The position numbers and the translations under genes were made by a program. Source: Corynebacterium lemuris (GTDB lineage Bacteria > Actinomycetota > Actinomycetes > Mycobacteriales > Mycobacteriaceae). From it: a stretch of DNA of 64,000 nucleotides. Numbering within the stretch: the stretch's first letter is position 1; each line of letters opens with the position of its first letter. Below, one piece after another: positions 15,926 through 25,883 of the stretch. The notes below the pieces were generated by a model. The model saw only the letters and a list, made by a program, of their open reading frames with translations. It was not told the DNA's origin and ran no database searches. The stretch is from assembly GCF_024919295.1 (NCBI RefSeq), contig NZ_JANWTC010000006.1:62001-126000 (forward strand), in the 5' to 3' direction.

Positions 15926-16954
15926 ATGGGTTCAGCAATCCTGGAGAAGATCGCGGAGAACGCCAAGGCCGTCGACAAGAACGAGATCCCGGCCCGTTAC
16001 GGCCTGGAGCTGCTGGGTGGGCAGCAGCTGTTCATCCGCGACAGCCTGCGTGACACCGCCCGCCAGCTGCGCCGGATCGCGGCCGAGGACCTCTCGGTGG
16101 CTTTCAGTATCTGGGCGCACACCATGGTGATCACCTACCTGCGCACCGCGGACACCGGTTATGCCCATGACCTCCTCCCGGTCCTCGAGACCGGCCGGCG
16201 CCCGGGTGTGACCGGTATGGCCCCCGCCTTCAAGGAGGCCGCCGGTGCCGGCACCATCGATCTTGCCGCCACCCCGGTCGAGGGCGGTTTCCGTCTCAAC
16301 GGCCGTCTGGCCTGGGCCTCCAACCTGGCTGACGACGCCCTGATCGTCACCGCCGCCCGCACCCCGGAAGGCGAGCGCCTCCTGCTCGCCTTCGACGGTG
16401 ATGCGGAGGGCGTGACCCTGGGTTCACCGTTCGCCCTGCTGGGCCTCAATGCGACGGCCTCTGCGTGGATCTCGCTGGAGGATGTCTTCGTACCGGAGGC
16501 GCAGATCCTCTCGCGCAGCTTCGAGGAGTTCATCGGCGCGGTGCGCCCGACCTTCATGATTCTCCAGACCTCCGAGTGCCTCGGTGTGGCCGACGCCGCG
16601 ATCAGCGCCGCCGCCACCCGCCTGGCCGGCATCAACGAGGTGCTCACCGGGGATGTGTCGCAGGTCCGCGACCGGATCAGTGAGCTGATCGCCGAGCAGG
16701 AGGCCATCTCATCGGCGCTCGACAACGGTGAGGAGGTGGAGCGCGTGCAGCTGCTCGAGTTGCGTCTCGCCGCGGCGGAAGCGGCCGTCGATGCCACCGC
16801 CCTGGAGGTCCGTGTCGCCGGCGGTGCCGGTTATGCGCAGTCCTCCCCGGCCTCACGCCGTTTCCGTGAGGCCGCCTTCATCCCGGTACAGTCCCCGTCG
16901 GAGACCCAGCTCAGGTGGGAGCTGGGCCGCGCCCGGGCCCAGGAGGAGAACTAG
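15926..16954 (+). CDS. Acyl-CoA dehydrogenase-like flavin monooxygenase
   Basis: A 342-aa protein with the acyl-CoA dehydrogenase fold: a helical N-terminus, a middle beta domain (GGFRLNGRLAWASNLADDALIV), and a C-terminal helical bundle. It is shorter than true dehydrogenases, and the pairing with a flavin reductase gene 3 nt downstream suggests a DszC/SfnC-like, FMNH2-dependent monooxygenase acting on sulfur or aromatic compounds. Substrate unknown. Confidence 0.7.
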   Translation: MGSAILEKIAENAKAVDKNEIPARYGLELLGGQQLFIRDSLRDTARQLRRIAAEDLSVAFSIWAHTMVITYLRTADTGYAHDLLPVLETGRRPGVTGMAPAFKEAAGAGTIDLAATPVEGGFRLNGRLAWASNLADDALIVTAARTPEGERLLLAFDGDAEGVTLGSPFALLGLNATASAWISLEDVFVPEAQILSRSFEEFIGAVRPTFMILQTSECLGVADAAISAAATRLAGINEVLTGDVSQVRDRISELIAEQEAISSALDNGEEVERVQLLELRLAAAEAAVDATALEVRVAGGAGYAQSSPASRRFREAAFIPVQSPSETQLRWELGRARAQEEN

Positions 16955-16957
16955 AAG

Positions 16958-17458
16958 ATGACGTTGGCAGATCTCACCGTGTCAGGAGACCAGTTGCGCG
17001 CCGCTGTGGGTACCTTCCCTTCCGGGGTCACCATCGTGACCACCCGCTCCGGGGGTGAGGACGTCGGCCTGACCGTCAGTGCCTTCTCCTCGTTATCGCT
17101 GGAGCCCGCGATGGTCGTCCTCAGCGTCGACAACGGCTCCACGTCGCTGCCGTATCTCACGGTCGGGGCGCCGGTGGGTATCTCGGTGCTCGCGGAGGGG
17201 CAGGGCGGTCTCGCCCGGCAGTTCTCCACCCGCGGCATCGACCGCTTCGCCGGGGTGGACATCGTCCGCCGTAACCGGGAGGTGGCGCTCATTGAAGGTG
17301 CCGCGGCCTGGTTCGCCGGTGAGATCGTCAACGCCTTCCCCGGTGGGGACCACACCATCCTCACCGTCTCGGTGGCCGACTGCGGCACCGAGGACGATGC
17401 CCGTCCGCTGCTGTACCAGCGGGGCCGCATCCATGACTGGGTCGCCGACGAATCGTAG
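16958..17458 (+). CDS. Flavin reductase family protein
   Basis: A 166-aa HpaC/DIM6-type NAD(P)H:flavin oxidoreductase. The motif AVGTFPSGVTIVTTRSGGEDVGLTVSAFSSLSLEPAMV is the classical FMN-binding start, and GDHTILTVSVADC near the end is also typical. It probably supplies reduced flavin to the monooxygenase encoded immediately upstream. Confidence 0.88.
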   Translation: MTLADLTVSGDQLRAAVGTFPSGVTIVTTRSGGEDVGLTVSAFSSLSLEPAMVVLSVDNGSTSLPYLTVGAPVGISVLAEGQGGLARQFSTRGIDRFAGVDIVRRNREVALIEGAAAWFAGEIVNAFPGGDHTILTVSVADCGTEDDARPLLYQRGRIHDWVADES

Positions 17459-17515
17459 GTTCTGCCTGGTAGGATTCCCCTGTAGTTCTAGCAGGTGAGA
17501 AAGGAATCCCACAGA

Positions 17516-18529
17516 ATGAAACTTGCAGTCATCGGCGGCGACGGTATCGGCCCGGAGGTCACGGACGAGGCCCTCAAGGTCCTCCGCGTCATCCGCGACG
17601 ACATCGAGACCACAGACTACGACCTGGGCGCCCGCCGTTACCTGCGTAACGGCGAACTGCTCACCGACGCGGACCTGGCCTCGCTGCGCGGGCACGACGC
17701 CATCCTCCTGGGTGCCATCGGCGCCCCCGGTGACGTCCCGCCCGGGGTCCTCGAGCGTGGCCTGCTGCTGAAGATGCGCTTCGCACTCGACCACCACGTC
17801 AACCTGCGCCCCTCCAAGCTCTACGAGGGCGTGGAGTCCCCGCTGCGCAACCCGGGCAACATTGACTTCGTCGTCGTCCGGGAAGGCACCGAGGGCGCCT
17901 ACACCGGCAACGGTGGCGCCATCCGCGTGGGCACCCCGCACGAGGTGGCCAACGAGACCTCCGTGAACACCCGCTATGGCGCCGAGCGGGTCATCCGCTA
18001 CGCCTTCGAGCTGGCCCAGTCACGCCGTAAGCACCTCACCCTGGTTCACAAGACCAACGTGCTCGTGCACGGCGGCGGGCTGTGGCAGCGCACCGTCGAC
18101 GAGGTCGCCACCGAGTACCCGGAGGTCACCGTCGACTACAACCACATCGACGCCGCCACCATCTACCTGGTCACCGATCCCTCACGTTTCGATGTCATCG
18201 TCACCGACAACCTCTTCGGCGACATCATCACCGATGAGGCGGGTGCGGTCTCCGGCGGCATCGGCCTGGCCGCTTCCGGCAACATCGACGCCACCGGCAC
18301 CAACCCCTCCATGTTCGAGCCGGTCCACGGCTCCGCACCGGACATCGCCGGCCAGGGCATCGCGGACCCGACCGCCGCGATCCTGTCCGCCGCCATGCTG
18401 CTGCGCCACCTCGGGGACGAGGAGAACGCCGCGCGGATTGAGGCGGCGGTGGCCGAGGACGTCGCCAAGCGCGAGGGTCCGGTACGCACCACGGATGTCG
18501 GAGACCGCATCGCCGCCGCCCTGAAGTAG
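17516..18529 (+). CDS. leuB: 3-isopropylmalate dehydrogenase
   Basis: A 337-aa enzyme of leucine biosynthesis, oxidatively decarboxylating 3-isopropylmalate with NAD. It has the start [15 protein letters not shown], the substrate/metal motif [20 protein letters not shown] and the NAD-loop [16 protein letters not shown]. An SD (AAAGGAA) precedes the ATG at 17516. leuCD lie 24 kb further on. Confidence 0.96.
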   Translation: MKLAVIGGDGIGPEVTDEALKVLRVIRDDIETTDYDLGARRYLRNGELLTDADLASLRGHDAILLGAIGAPGDVPPGVLERGLLLKMRFALDHHVNLRPSKLYEGVESPLRNPGNIDFVVVREGTEGAYTGNGGAIRVGTPHEVANETSVNTRYGAERVIRYAFELAQSRRKHLTLVHKTNVLVHGGGLWQRTVDEVATEYPEVTVDYNHIDAATIYLVTDPSRFDVIVTDNLFGDIITDEAGAVSGGIGLAASGNIDATGTNPSMFEPVHGSAPDIAGQGIADPTAAILSAAMLLRHLGDEENAARIEAAVAEDVAKREGPVRTTDVGDRIAAALK

Positions 18530-18576
18530 GGTGAACGCGACCATCTGAGACCACGACCACCTTGAGGGGCAGAAGA

Positions 18577-20040
18577 ATGAGGCGACTGGCGGCTGCGCTG
18601 GCCATGACCACCACTATGGCGATGGCAGCGGGGTGCACCACCGCAACGGAGGGCAACTCCACAGCCGACCACTCACCCCGGCTTCCGCTGGACTCCTCGG
18701 AGGTGGTCGCGGACGCGGACACCGCGGACCGCATCTTCGACACCGCCGACGTCGTCGTCCTCGCGGGCCCCGCACCCGCCGAGCAGCGCCGCGCGGTGGA
18801 GATCGCCGTCGCCACGGGCGCACCGCTGCTTGCCGACGCCGCCGGCCTTGACCGTCTCGAACCCACCCGCGTCATCGCGGTGGGGGAGACCGGCCCGATT
18901 CCGGAGGGCCCCGAGGTCATCGCCGCGCCTGCCGGAGAGAATGCGGAGCCGGTCACCGTCGCGGAGATCGCCGCCCTCGACCCCGCGCAGCTGCAGGGTG
19001 TCGAAGGCGTCGACACCGTGGAACCCGAATACGTCATGCCCCCGGTACTGGTGAGCCCGGAGACCTCGGTGGCCGCCGCGGCCACAGCACGGGCCGCCGG
19101 GGCGGAGCTGACCGTCCTCGACCACCCCGACCCCCGTCTGACCAGTGAGTCCATGGCCCTGGTCACCGAGCAGGACGTCCTGGCCCTGGGCGAGCAGTTC
19201 GGCAGCCAGGAACGTTTCGACCGCGCCGTCGACCTCGCCGCCAACGGTGAACTGCCCGGCGGCGGCGGACTCGTCTTCCCGGGCCGGCGCATGATCGCCT
19301 TCTACGGCCACCCCTGGGGCGGCGACCTCGGAGTGATGGGCGAACAACCCCCGGCCGAGGCCGTGGCACGGGTGCAGGACCACATCCAGCACTACCAGGC
19401 GCTTGAGGAGCAGCCGGTCGTCCCGGCCTTCGAGATCATCGTCACCGTCGCCTCCGCTTCCCCGGGCGCGGACGGCAAGTACACCAACGTCGGCGACCCG
19501 GCCGAATTCACCGGCTACATCGACGCCATCACCGAGGCCGGCGGCTACGCCTTCCTCGACCTCCAGCCCGGCCAGGCCAGTTTCCTCGAGCAGGCCAAGG
19601 TCTACGAGGAACTGCTCAAGCGGCCCAACGTCGGCCTGGCGCTCGACCCGGAGTGGAATCTCCAGCCGGGCGAGCAGCCCCTCCAGCGGGTCGGCCACGC
19701 CGAGGCCGCTGAGATCAACGAGGTCGCCGACTGGCTCGCCCAGCTGGTGCGCGAGAACAACCTGCCCCAGAAGGGCCTGATCGTCCACCAGTTCCAGATG
19801 CAGATGCTGCGCGACCGCGAGCAGATCAACACCGACCATCCGGAGCTGGCCTTCATCCTCCACGCCGACGGCCACGGGGTGCCGGACGAGAAGTTCGCCA
19901 CCTGGGACGCCGTCCGCCAGGGCCTGGATGACAACTGGTTCATGGCGTGGAAGAACTTCATCGACGAGGACAACCCCACCTTCACCCCGGAGCAGACCTA
20001 CGACATTGAGCCGCGCCCCTGGTTCATCTCCTACCAGTAG
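18577..20040 (+). CDS. Secreted lipoprotein, conserved in corynebacteria
   Basis: A 487-aa protein with a lipoprotein signal (MRRLAAALAMTTTMAMAAGC; lipobox AAGC). Residues ~35-160 resemble the cell-wall-binding repeat 2 fold (DTADVVVLAGPAP...RVIAVGETGPI). The C-terminal ~260 residues begin PGRRMIAFYGHPWGGDLG and contain conserved acidic/aromatic motifs (LALDPEWNL, ILHADGHGVPDEKF) suggesting a TIM-barrel-like domain. Enzymatic activity is unknown. Confidence 0.75.
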   Translation: MRRLAAALAMTTTMAMAAGCTTATEGNSTADHSPRLPLDSSEVVADADTADRIFDTADVVVLAGPAPAEQRRAVEIAVATGAPLLADAAGLDRLEPTRVIAVGETGPIPEGPEVIAAPAGENAEPVTVAEIAALDPAQLQGVEGVDTVEPEYVMPPVLVSPETSVAAAATARAAGAELTVLDHPDPRLTSESMALVTEQDVLALGEQFGSQERFDRAVDLAANGELPGGGGLVFPGRRMIAFYGHPWGGDLGVMGEQPPAEAVARVQDHIQHYQALEEQPVVPAFEIIVTVASASPGADGKYTNVGDPAEFTGYIDAITEAGGYAFLDLQPGQASFLEQAKVYEELLKRPNVGLALDPEWNLQPGEQPLQRVGHAEAAEINEVADWLAQLVRENNLPQKGLIVHQFQMQMLRDREQINTDHPELAFILHADGHGVPDEKFATWDAVRQGLDDNWFMAWKNFIDEDNPTFTPEQTYDIEPRPWFISYQ

Positions 20041-20081
20041 TTTCCGCCCGCGGAGGGGCCCGGCGTCCTAGGCTTGAGACC

Positions 20082-21938
20082 ATGACGGTCGAACTAGAGG
20101 AGGTCCGCGACTTCATCGCGGACATCGAGCCCTTCACACGCCTGCCCGCCGCCGAACTGGATCAGCTCCCCGCGCGCATGACCATGGAGTACGTGCGCCG
20201 CGGCCAGCACATCATCCGCTACGGCGCGCCCAACGACCATCTCCACATCATCCGCTCCGGGGCGGTCGATGTGCTGGACGATGAGGGCATCCTCCTCGAC
20301 CGTCGTGACGCCGGCCGCAGCTTCGGCTATTCCACGCTCGTCGGTGACGAGGGTTCCCGCTACACGATGGTCGCGGTGGAGGACAGCCTCATCCTGCTGC
20401 TGCCCAAGGCGGAGTTCCAGGCCCTGGCGGAACGCAACCCCGACATCCTGCGCTTCTACTCCTCCCAGTCCCGCCGGATCCGGGCGGCCGCCGCGGAGCT
20501 GCGCGGCGACCAGTCCTCGGATGTGCTGCGCACCCGGCTGGGGGAATTCAAGATCGCCGACCCGGTGTCCATGGTGCCCGCCGCCACCATCCAGCGCGCG
20601 GCCCAGCTGATGGAGCACCACCGGGTCTCCTCCGTGCTGATCACGGACAACGGCTCCCTGGTGGGCATCCTCACTGACCGGGACCTGCGGGGCAGGGTGG
20701 TGGCCCAGGGGCTGGACATCATGCGTCCGGTCTCGGAGATCATGACCCCGAACCCGCGGACCGTCAGTTCCGAGACCCTCGCCTTCGAGGCGATGATCAT
20801 CATGGCGGAGATGCGCATCCACCACATCCCGATCGTGGACGAGGGGAAGCTCACCGGCATCGTCACCACCGCCGACGTCATGCGCCTGCTGCGCCACGAC
20901 CCGATCTACCTCACCGCCGACCTCTCCCGCCGGAACTCGCCCGAGGAACTGCGCAACGCCTACTCCCAGTCCTCGGAGGTGGCGGTCCGCTTCATCGAAC
21001 GCGGCGCCTCCGCCGAGGAGACCTCCGGCATCATGACCATCGCCGCCGATGCCCTGGCCCGCCGGCTGCTCAAACTGGGGGAGGAACGCCTCGGCCCGCC
21101 GCCGGTGCCCTACACCTTCGTGGTCCTCGGTTCCCAGGGGCGCCGGGAGATGGGCCTGGCCTCCGACCAGGACAACGCGATGGTGCTCTCCGATGACTAC
21201 GATGAGGCCGCACACGGCGAGTACTTCGCCGAGCTCAGCGAATACGTCTGCCAGGGCCTGGACACCGCGGGCCAGGTGCTGTGCCCGGGGGACATGATGG
21301 CCTCGAACCCGCAGTGGCGGATGACGGTCTCCCAGTGGTCGGACACCTTCCACCTGTGGGTCACCGCCCCGGAACCGGATGCTCTCCTGCACGCCCAGAC
21401 CTTCTTCGACTTCCGCGGCATCTGGGGGGAGATCGGGCTGGGGGATGAGGTCCACAACCGTGCCGTCAGCCGGGCCCGGGGGGCACGGCGCATGCACGCC
21501 CACCTGGCGGCGCTGGCGGCCCGCCGCGAACCACCCCTGGGTTTCTTCCGCGGTCTGGTCGTCGACCGTTCCGGCGAATACGCCAACACCCTCAACGTGA
21601 AGAAGGGTGGCACAGCCGGCATCGTCCAGATGGCGCGGTTGTTCGCCCTGTCCAGCGGTGTGACTGCCCTGGGCACGCGCCGCCGGCTCCTCGACTCGGC
21701 TGCCGCGGGCGGGGTCTCCGAGCGCGGGGCACAGGATCTTGTCGACGCCTTCGACTACCTCACCGCGATCACCCTGCGGCACCAGGCGATCCAGCTGCGG
21801 GAGAAGGCGACCCCGGACTACAACATCGACCCCAACAAACTGGGCAGGATGGACCGGGAGCACCTGCGCGACAGCTTCCAGATCATCAAGGACATGCAGA
21901 ACGCACTGGCCTCGAAGTACCTCGTGAGGAACATATGA
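20082..21938 (+). CDS. Cyclic-nucleotide/CBS/DUF294 nucleotidyltransferase-like protein
   Basis: A 618-aa signalling-type protein with four parts: a CNMP-like domain (~15-130), two CBS domains (~155-275, ADPVSMVPAATIQRAAQLM and EIMTPNPRTVSSETLAFEAM), a DUF294 GlnD-like nucleotidyltransferase domain (VLGSQGRREMGLASDQDNAMVL, ~345-370) and a DUF294 C-terminal helical domain. A TAGGCT -10 lies 7 nt before the ATG, suggesting a leaderless mRNA. The next gene (DEDDh exonuclease) overlaps by 4 nt, a widely conserved pairing. Confidence 0.88.
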   Translation: MTVELEEVRDFIADIEPFTRLPAAELDQLPARMTMEYVRRGQHIIRYGAPNDHLHIIRSGAVDVLDDEGILLDRRDAGRSFGYSTLVGDEGSRYTMVAVEDSLILLLPKAEFQALAERNPDILRFYSSQSRRIRAAAAELRGDQSSDVLRTRLGEFKIADPVSMVPAATIQRAAQLMEHHRVSSVLITDNGSLVGILTDRDLRGRVVAQGLDIMRPVSEIMTPNPRTVSSETLAFEAMIIMAEMRIHHIPIVDEGKLTGIVTTADVMRLLRHDPIYLTADLSRRNSPEELRNAYSQSSEVAVRFIERGASAEETSGIMTIAADALARRLLKLGEERLGPPPVPYTFVVLGSQGRREMGLASDQDNAMVLSDDYDEAAHGEYFAELSEYVCQGLDTAGQVLCPGDMMASNPQWRMTVSQWSDTFHLWVTAPEPDALLHAQTFFDFRGIWGEIGLGDEVHNRAVSRARGARRMHAHLAALAARREPPLGFFRGLVVDRSGEYANTLNVKKGGTAGIVQMARLFALSSGVTALGTRRRLLDSAAAGGVSERGAQDLVDAFDYLTAITLRHQAIQLREKATPDYNIDPNKLGRMDREHLRDSFQIIKDMQNALASKYLVRNI

Positions 21939-22594
21939 TGTGGCCCTTCCGTTCCCCGCGGCCGCAGAAGGCCACCGGCCCGCTCAAGGAATTCTACGCC
22001 GTCCCTGCACCCGCCGAGAACACCCCGCTCACCGAACTGCCCCTCCTGGCGGTGGACGTGGAGGCCACCGGCATGGACGCGCGGAAACACCAGCTGGTCT
22101 CCATCGGCTGGGTGCCGGTCAACGGCACGCGGATCGACCTGTCGGGGGCCGGTTACGTCATCCTGCGCGGCTCCGAGGGATTCACCGTCGGCCCTTCGGC
22201 GACGATCCACCAGCTCACCGACGATGAGATTGCGGCGGGCATCGATCCCGCCGAGGCTCTCGGGCAGCTGCTGGCAGCGCTGCAGGGGCGGGCGATGCTG
22301 GGCCACTTCGTGCCGATGGAGGAGGGTTTCCTCTCCGTGGCCTGCCAACGGTTGTTCCATGCGACGCTGCAGGTGCCGATGGTGGACACCTTCGCCATCG
22401 AACGCCGCCACATGGAGAGGATGGGCACCTATCCCCGGGGGGAGGACCTCCGGCTGGCCCGGGTCCGGGCACGCTACGGGCTCCCGGCCTACCGCAACCA
22501 CAACGCCCTGACCGATGCGCTGGCATGCGCGGAGCAGTACCTGGCACACCAAGCACAGCTACCTGTATCAACTCTGAAGGACGTGATGGTCTGA
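21935..22594 (+). CDS. DEDDh 3'-5' exonuclease (DnaQ-like)
   Basis: A 219-aa exonuclease-domain protein. Exo I is VDVEATG (D and E ligands) and Exo III is NHNALTDALACAEQ (H-x4-D). The Exo II region reads GHFVPMEEGFL, with Glu where Asp is usual. Its ATG overlaps the stop of the DUF294 protein gene, so it is translated with it. The target nucleic acid is unknown. Confidence 0.82.
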   Translation: MMWPFRSPRPQKATGPLKEFYAVPAPAENTPLTELPLLAVDVEATGMDARKHQLVSIGWVPVNGTRIDLSGAGYVILRGSEGFTVGPSATIHQLTDDEIAAGIDPAEALGQLLAALQGRAMLGHFVPMEEGFLSVACQRLFHATLQVPMVDTFAIERRHMERMGTYPRGEDLRLARVRARYGLPAYRNHNALTDALACAEQYLAHQAQLPVSTLKDVMV

Positions 22595-22625
22595 GCGTGG
22601 GCCCGGACACGGTAGAGTAACCGCC

Positions 22626-23426
22626 ATGCGCTTTGGAAGAATTGCCCACCCTGAGGGTTTCAGTTTTGTTGTCGTCGATGGTGAAGGCGAGGAGAATCTC
22701 GTCGCCAAGGAGATCAAGGACACTCCCTACACCGAGCCGGAGTACACCGGCCGGGAGTGGCCGCTGACGGATGTGAGACTGCTCGCCCCGACGCTGCCGA
22801 GCAAGGTCGTCGCCATCGGCCGCAACTACGCCGACCACGTCGCCGAGGTCTTCAAGGAGTCCGCCGAGCACCTGCCGCCGACCCTGTTCCTCAAGCCCCC
22901 GACCTCCGTCGTCGGCCCGGATGCCCCCATCCGGATCCCGGAGTTCGCCACCAAGGTCGAGTTCGAGGGTGAACTCGCCGTGGTCATCGGCCAGGTGGCC
23001 AAGAAGGTCAAGGCTGCAGACTGGAAGTCTGTTGTCCGGGGTTTCACCATCGTCAACGACGTCTCCTCCCGTGACCTGCAGTTCGCGGACGGCCAGTGGG
23101 CCCGTGCCAAGGGCATCGACACCTTCTGTCCGCTGGGCCCCTGGATCGAGACCGACATCGACTCCTTCGACCTGGACAACCTGTCGATCCGCGCCCACCT
23201 GACCCAGGACGGCGTCACCGCGACCAAGCAGGACTCCAACTCCAACCAGATGATCATGAAGATGGGTGAGATCATCGAATTCATCACCGCCTCCATGACC
23301 CTGCTGCCGGGCGACGTCATCTGCACCGGCTCCCCGGCCGGTACCGAGGCCATGAACCCGGGTGATGTCATCGAGGTTGAGATCGAGGGCCTGGGATCCC
23401 TCCGCAACCCGGTGGAGCGCGCTTAA
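22626..23426 (+). CDS. Fumarylacetoacetate hydrolase family protein
   Basis: A 266-aa FAH-family enzyme (YcgM/YisK-like). It shows VVAIGRNYADHVAE, the metal ligands in KVEFEGELAVVIG (E-x-E), FTIVNDVSSRDLQ and the closing LLPGDVICTGSPAGTEAMNPGDVIEVEIEGLG. Relatives hydrolyse or decarboxylate acylpyruvates such as oxaloacetate. TAGAGT 7 nt before the ATG indicates a leaderless mRNA. Confidence 0.9.
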   Translation: MRFGRIAHPEGFSFVVVDGEGEENLVAKEIKDTPYTEPEYTGREWPLTDVRLLAPTLPSKVVAIGRNYADHVAEVFKESAEHLPPTLFLKPPTSVVGPDAPIRIPEFATKVEFEGELAVVIGQVAKKVKAADWKSVVRGFTIVNDVSSRDLQFADGQWARAKGIDTFCPLGPWIETDIDSFDLDNLSIRAHLTQDGVTATKQDSNSNQMIMKMGEIIEFITASMTLLPGDVICTGSPAGTEAMNPGDVIEVEIEGLGSLRNPVERA

Positions 23427-23769
23427 GACTGCACCACCACGACGGCCACCACGCGGATTTCGACGAGTTTTAAGCGGGTGGCCGTCAGTGGTCCGGCAAC
23501 CCGAACGCAGCCCTGCTCCGGGAGGTCACCGGGCCGTGGAACGGGCGCGGGAGCTGGCGGGGCAGCGGGGCGTCGACAGGCAGATTGAATTTGTGTCCGC
23601 TCTCCTGACTGATTTCCTGCCTACGGCGGAGGAGGGGACCTTCGATCTGGGCTGCGCCTGCTATTTCCCGGCACCGGTGAGCACGGCTGAGACCACCCTG
23701 CTGCGGGTCGACCATGACTGGGCCGGGAAGCGTCCCGGACGGATGTCACCCGCGGGGCGGGTGCACTAG
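23427..23769 (+). pseudogene. Decayed SAM-dependent methyltransferase
   Basis: This segment contains the broken reading of a class I methyltransferase. In one frame, LHHHDGHHADFDEF is interrupted by TAA (23471-23473) and continues as QWSGNPNAALLREVTG. It then jumps frame into HRAVERARELAGQRGVDRQIEFV and TFDLGCACYF. The expected SAM-binding motif I between LREVTG and RAVERA is missing, so an internal deletion plus a frame change and a nonsense codon destroyed the gene. The C-terminus is also lost against the convergent isochorismate synthase gene. Confidence 0.75.
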
Positions 23770-24878
23770 AGCCCGAGCGAACGCAGGATGGTGCGCAGCT
23801 TCGCGGTGGTCTCCTCGAGCTCCTCCCCGGGGTCGGAATCCGCGACGATGCCCCCGCCGGCCCAGGCGCGGGCGGTGGTGCCGTCACCGGAGACCTCGGC
23901 GCAGCGGATGGCCACCATGTATTCGCCGTCACCGGAGGCGTCGCACCAGCCGACGGCCCCGGAGTAGAAACGACGGTCGGTCTCGGCCGTCTCGATGAGG
24001 GCCTCGGCGGCGTCGGTGGGGGTGCCGCAGATCGCCGGGGTGGGGTGCGTGTGCACGGCCAGCTCCAGGGCGTTGACAGCCGGGTCGCGCAGGGTGCCCA
24101 CGATCGGGGTCGCCAGGTGCCACATCTCGTTGGTCCGGGCCAGTTCCGGGCGGGCGGGGATGTCCAGCCGGGAGCAGAAGGGGCCGAGCTTCTCCCGCAG
24201 GTGCTCGACGACGTACTGGTGCTCCTCGAGGTCCTTGGCGGACTGCGCCAGCCGCTTGCCGACGGCCGCGTCAGCCGCCGCATCAGCCTGGCGCGGCGCC
24301 GAGCCCGCCAGGGGGTAGGCCGTCACAGTCGAGCCCTGACGCTGGACCAGCACCTCGGGGGAGGAGCCGACGATCATGTCGCCCGGACGCCCCGCGGGGC
24401 TGAGGTCAGCGATGAAGCCGTCGCGGTTGTAGGAGTTGTCGATGAGCCGGGCTGCGACCAGCAGCGGGTCCACCGGCGGGTCGAAGGCGATGTCGACGGC
24501 GCGCGCCAGCACCACCTTCTTCAGCTTGGAGGCGCGGATGGTGCTCACGGCCGCCTCCACCCGGCGCAGGTGCTCCTCGGGCTCGGGGTCCACCCCGCAG
24601 ATCCGGGCATGGAGCACCGACCCCTCGCCCTGGCGGTAGTAGGCGTGGGGTTCCAGCGGCCCGTCCTCCCGGATCACGTGTTCCGGGACGGTGAGGGCGG
24701 CGGGGGCAGAACGGTCGAAGGGCAGTGCGCCGACGACGATGGGCACCCGCCCGGAACGCAGTGCCTCAATCGCGGCCCAGGGGTCGGTGAACGTCTCCAC
24801 CGACCCCTGGGTGCGTACCGAGCCGTGCGCCCTGGACAGGAGGAAGTCCGGCGCGGTGACAGGTCGGTGGGCACACAT
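23766..24878 (-). CDS. Isochorismate synthase
   Basis: A 370-aa chorismate-binding enzyme (MenF/EntC/DhbC family) converting chorismate to isochorismate. Landmarks are KLKKVVLARAVDIAF, SSPEVLVQRQGSTVTAYPLAGSA, HPTPAICGTPTDAAE and RRFYSGAVGWCDASGDGE. TAGACT on the minus strand 8 nt before the ATG suggests a leaderless mRNA. No siderophore or men cluster lies next to it, so menaquinone synthesis is the likelier role. Confidence 0.9.
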   Translation of the reverse strand: MCAHRPVTAPDFLLSRAHGSVRTQGSVETFTDPWAAIEALRSGRVPIVVGALPFDRSAPAALTVPEHVIREDGPLEPHAYYRQGEGSVLHARICGVDPEPEEHLRRVEAAVSTIRASKLKKVVLARAVDIAFDPPVDPLLVAARLIDNSYNRDGFIADLSPAGRPGDMIVGSSPEVLVQRQGSTVTAYPLAGSAPRQADAAADAAVGKRLAQSAKDLEEHQYVVEHLREKLGPFCSRLDIPARPELARTNEMWHLATPIVGTLRDPAVNALELAVHTHPTPAICGTPTDAAEALIETAETDRRFYSGAVGWCDASGDGEYMVAIRCAEVSGDGTTARAWAGGGIVADSDPGEELEETTAKLRTILRSLGL

Positions 24879-24990
24879 GTCGAGCCAGTCTAGTGCGTGG
24901 CCGGGGTACCGTCATCCACCACCCTGGCTTGAGTCTCGGTCGGATAAAAGCCCCGGATGATGGGGACGAATGTTGTTATTGTTGGTTTCT

Positions 24991-25866
24991 GTGAGCCAGA
25001 CCAAGACCATCCGCCGTGTCCTCGGGGCGATGCTCGCCCTCATCCTCTCCCTGGGGGCCCTCGCCCCCGTCCCGGCGGCGGCGCAGTCCTCCCTGCCCGG
25101 GGGGTTCGCGCTGTCGGGGGGCTCCTCCGGCAGGGACGCGACCTTCCCCCTGGCGGTGGGCGGCCGGGACGTGCTCGTCTCGCTTCCACCCAACTACAAC
25201 CCGGCCATCGCCCACCCGGTCCTGCTCGTCTTCGGCGGTCTGGGGGCCAGCGCGGAGGAGGTCTCCCGGACCCTCGGGCTGCGTGCCAACTCGGGCGCGA
25301 TCATCGCTTACGCCCGCGGTGTGGGCAACGCCTGGGCAGGTGCCCCCTACTCGCAGACAACCATGGACGCCGACGTCTCCTATGCCCGCGGCATCGTCGA
25401 CGCCATCGCCGCCCAGCACCCGGTCAACCGGGGCCGGATCTACGCCATCGGCCACTCCAACGGCGGGGCCTTCGCCCTCAACCTGGCGTGCCGTGCCCCG
25501 GAGCTGCTCGCCGGCGCGGTGAGCGTGTCGGGCATGTTCTACACGGCTGCCGACCAGGGCTGCGGGGGCGGCAACGTCCCTGTCATGCTCATCCACTCGA
25601 CCAACGATGATGTCGCGGTCTACGGCGGGGGAGTGCGCCACGGCGCGCCCTTCCTCTCCGTGGACGAGATGTTCCAGCGCTGGGGCACCCGCAACGGCTG
25701 CCAGCTGACCCCGATCCACCTGCCGGGTGCCGGTGGCCGCACCCACCGGTCGTGGACCAACTGCCGGGCGCAGACTGAACTGGTGGTCTCCCCGTCCGCA
25801 GGCCACCCCTGGCCCGGGCATGCCCCGGCCGTGGCACGGGACTTCCTCGCACGCCAGAATCGCTGA
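24991..25866 (+). CDS. Secreted alpha/beta-hydrolase esterase (LpqC/PHB depolymerase-like)
   Basis: About 291 aa with a Sec signal peptide ([32 protein letters not shown]). The nucleophile elbow is GHSNGG, with downstream HSTNDDVAV and the C-terminal GHPWPGH supplying the likely Asp and His of the triad. Relatives cleave polyhydroxybutyrate or feruloyl/acetyl esters at the cell surface. The start is uncertain: GTG 24991 gives a normal signal peptide, while an in-frame ATG at 24970 adds seven residues. Confidence 0.8.
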   Translation: MSQTKTIRRVLGAMLALILSLGALAPVPAAAQSSLPGGFALSGGSSGRDATFPLAVGGRDVLVSLPPNYNPAIAHPVLLVFGGLGASAEEVSRTLGLRANSGAIIAYARGVGNAWAGAPYSQTTMDADVSYARGIVDAIAAQHPVNRGRIYAIGHSNGGAFALNLACRAPELLAGAVSVSGMFYTAADQGCGGGNVPVMLIHSTNDDVAVYGGGVRHGAPFLSVDEMFQRWGTRNGCQLTPIHLPGAGGRTHRSWTNCRAQTELVVSPSAGHPWPGHAPAVARDFLARQNR

Positions 25867-25883
25867 GCAGTAACATGACGGAC

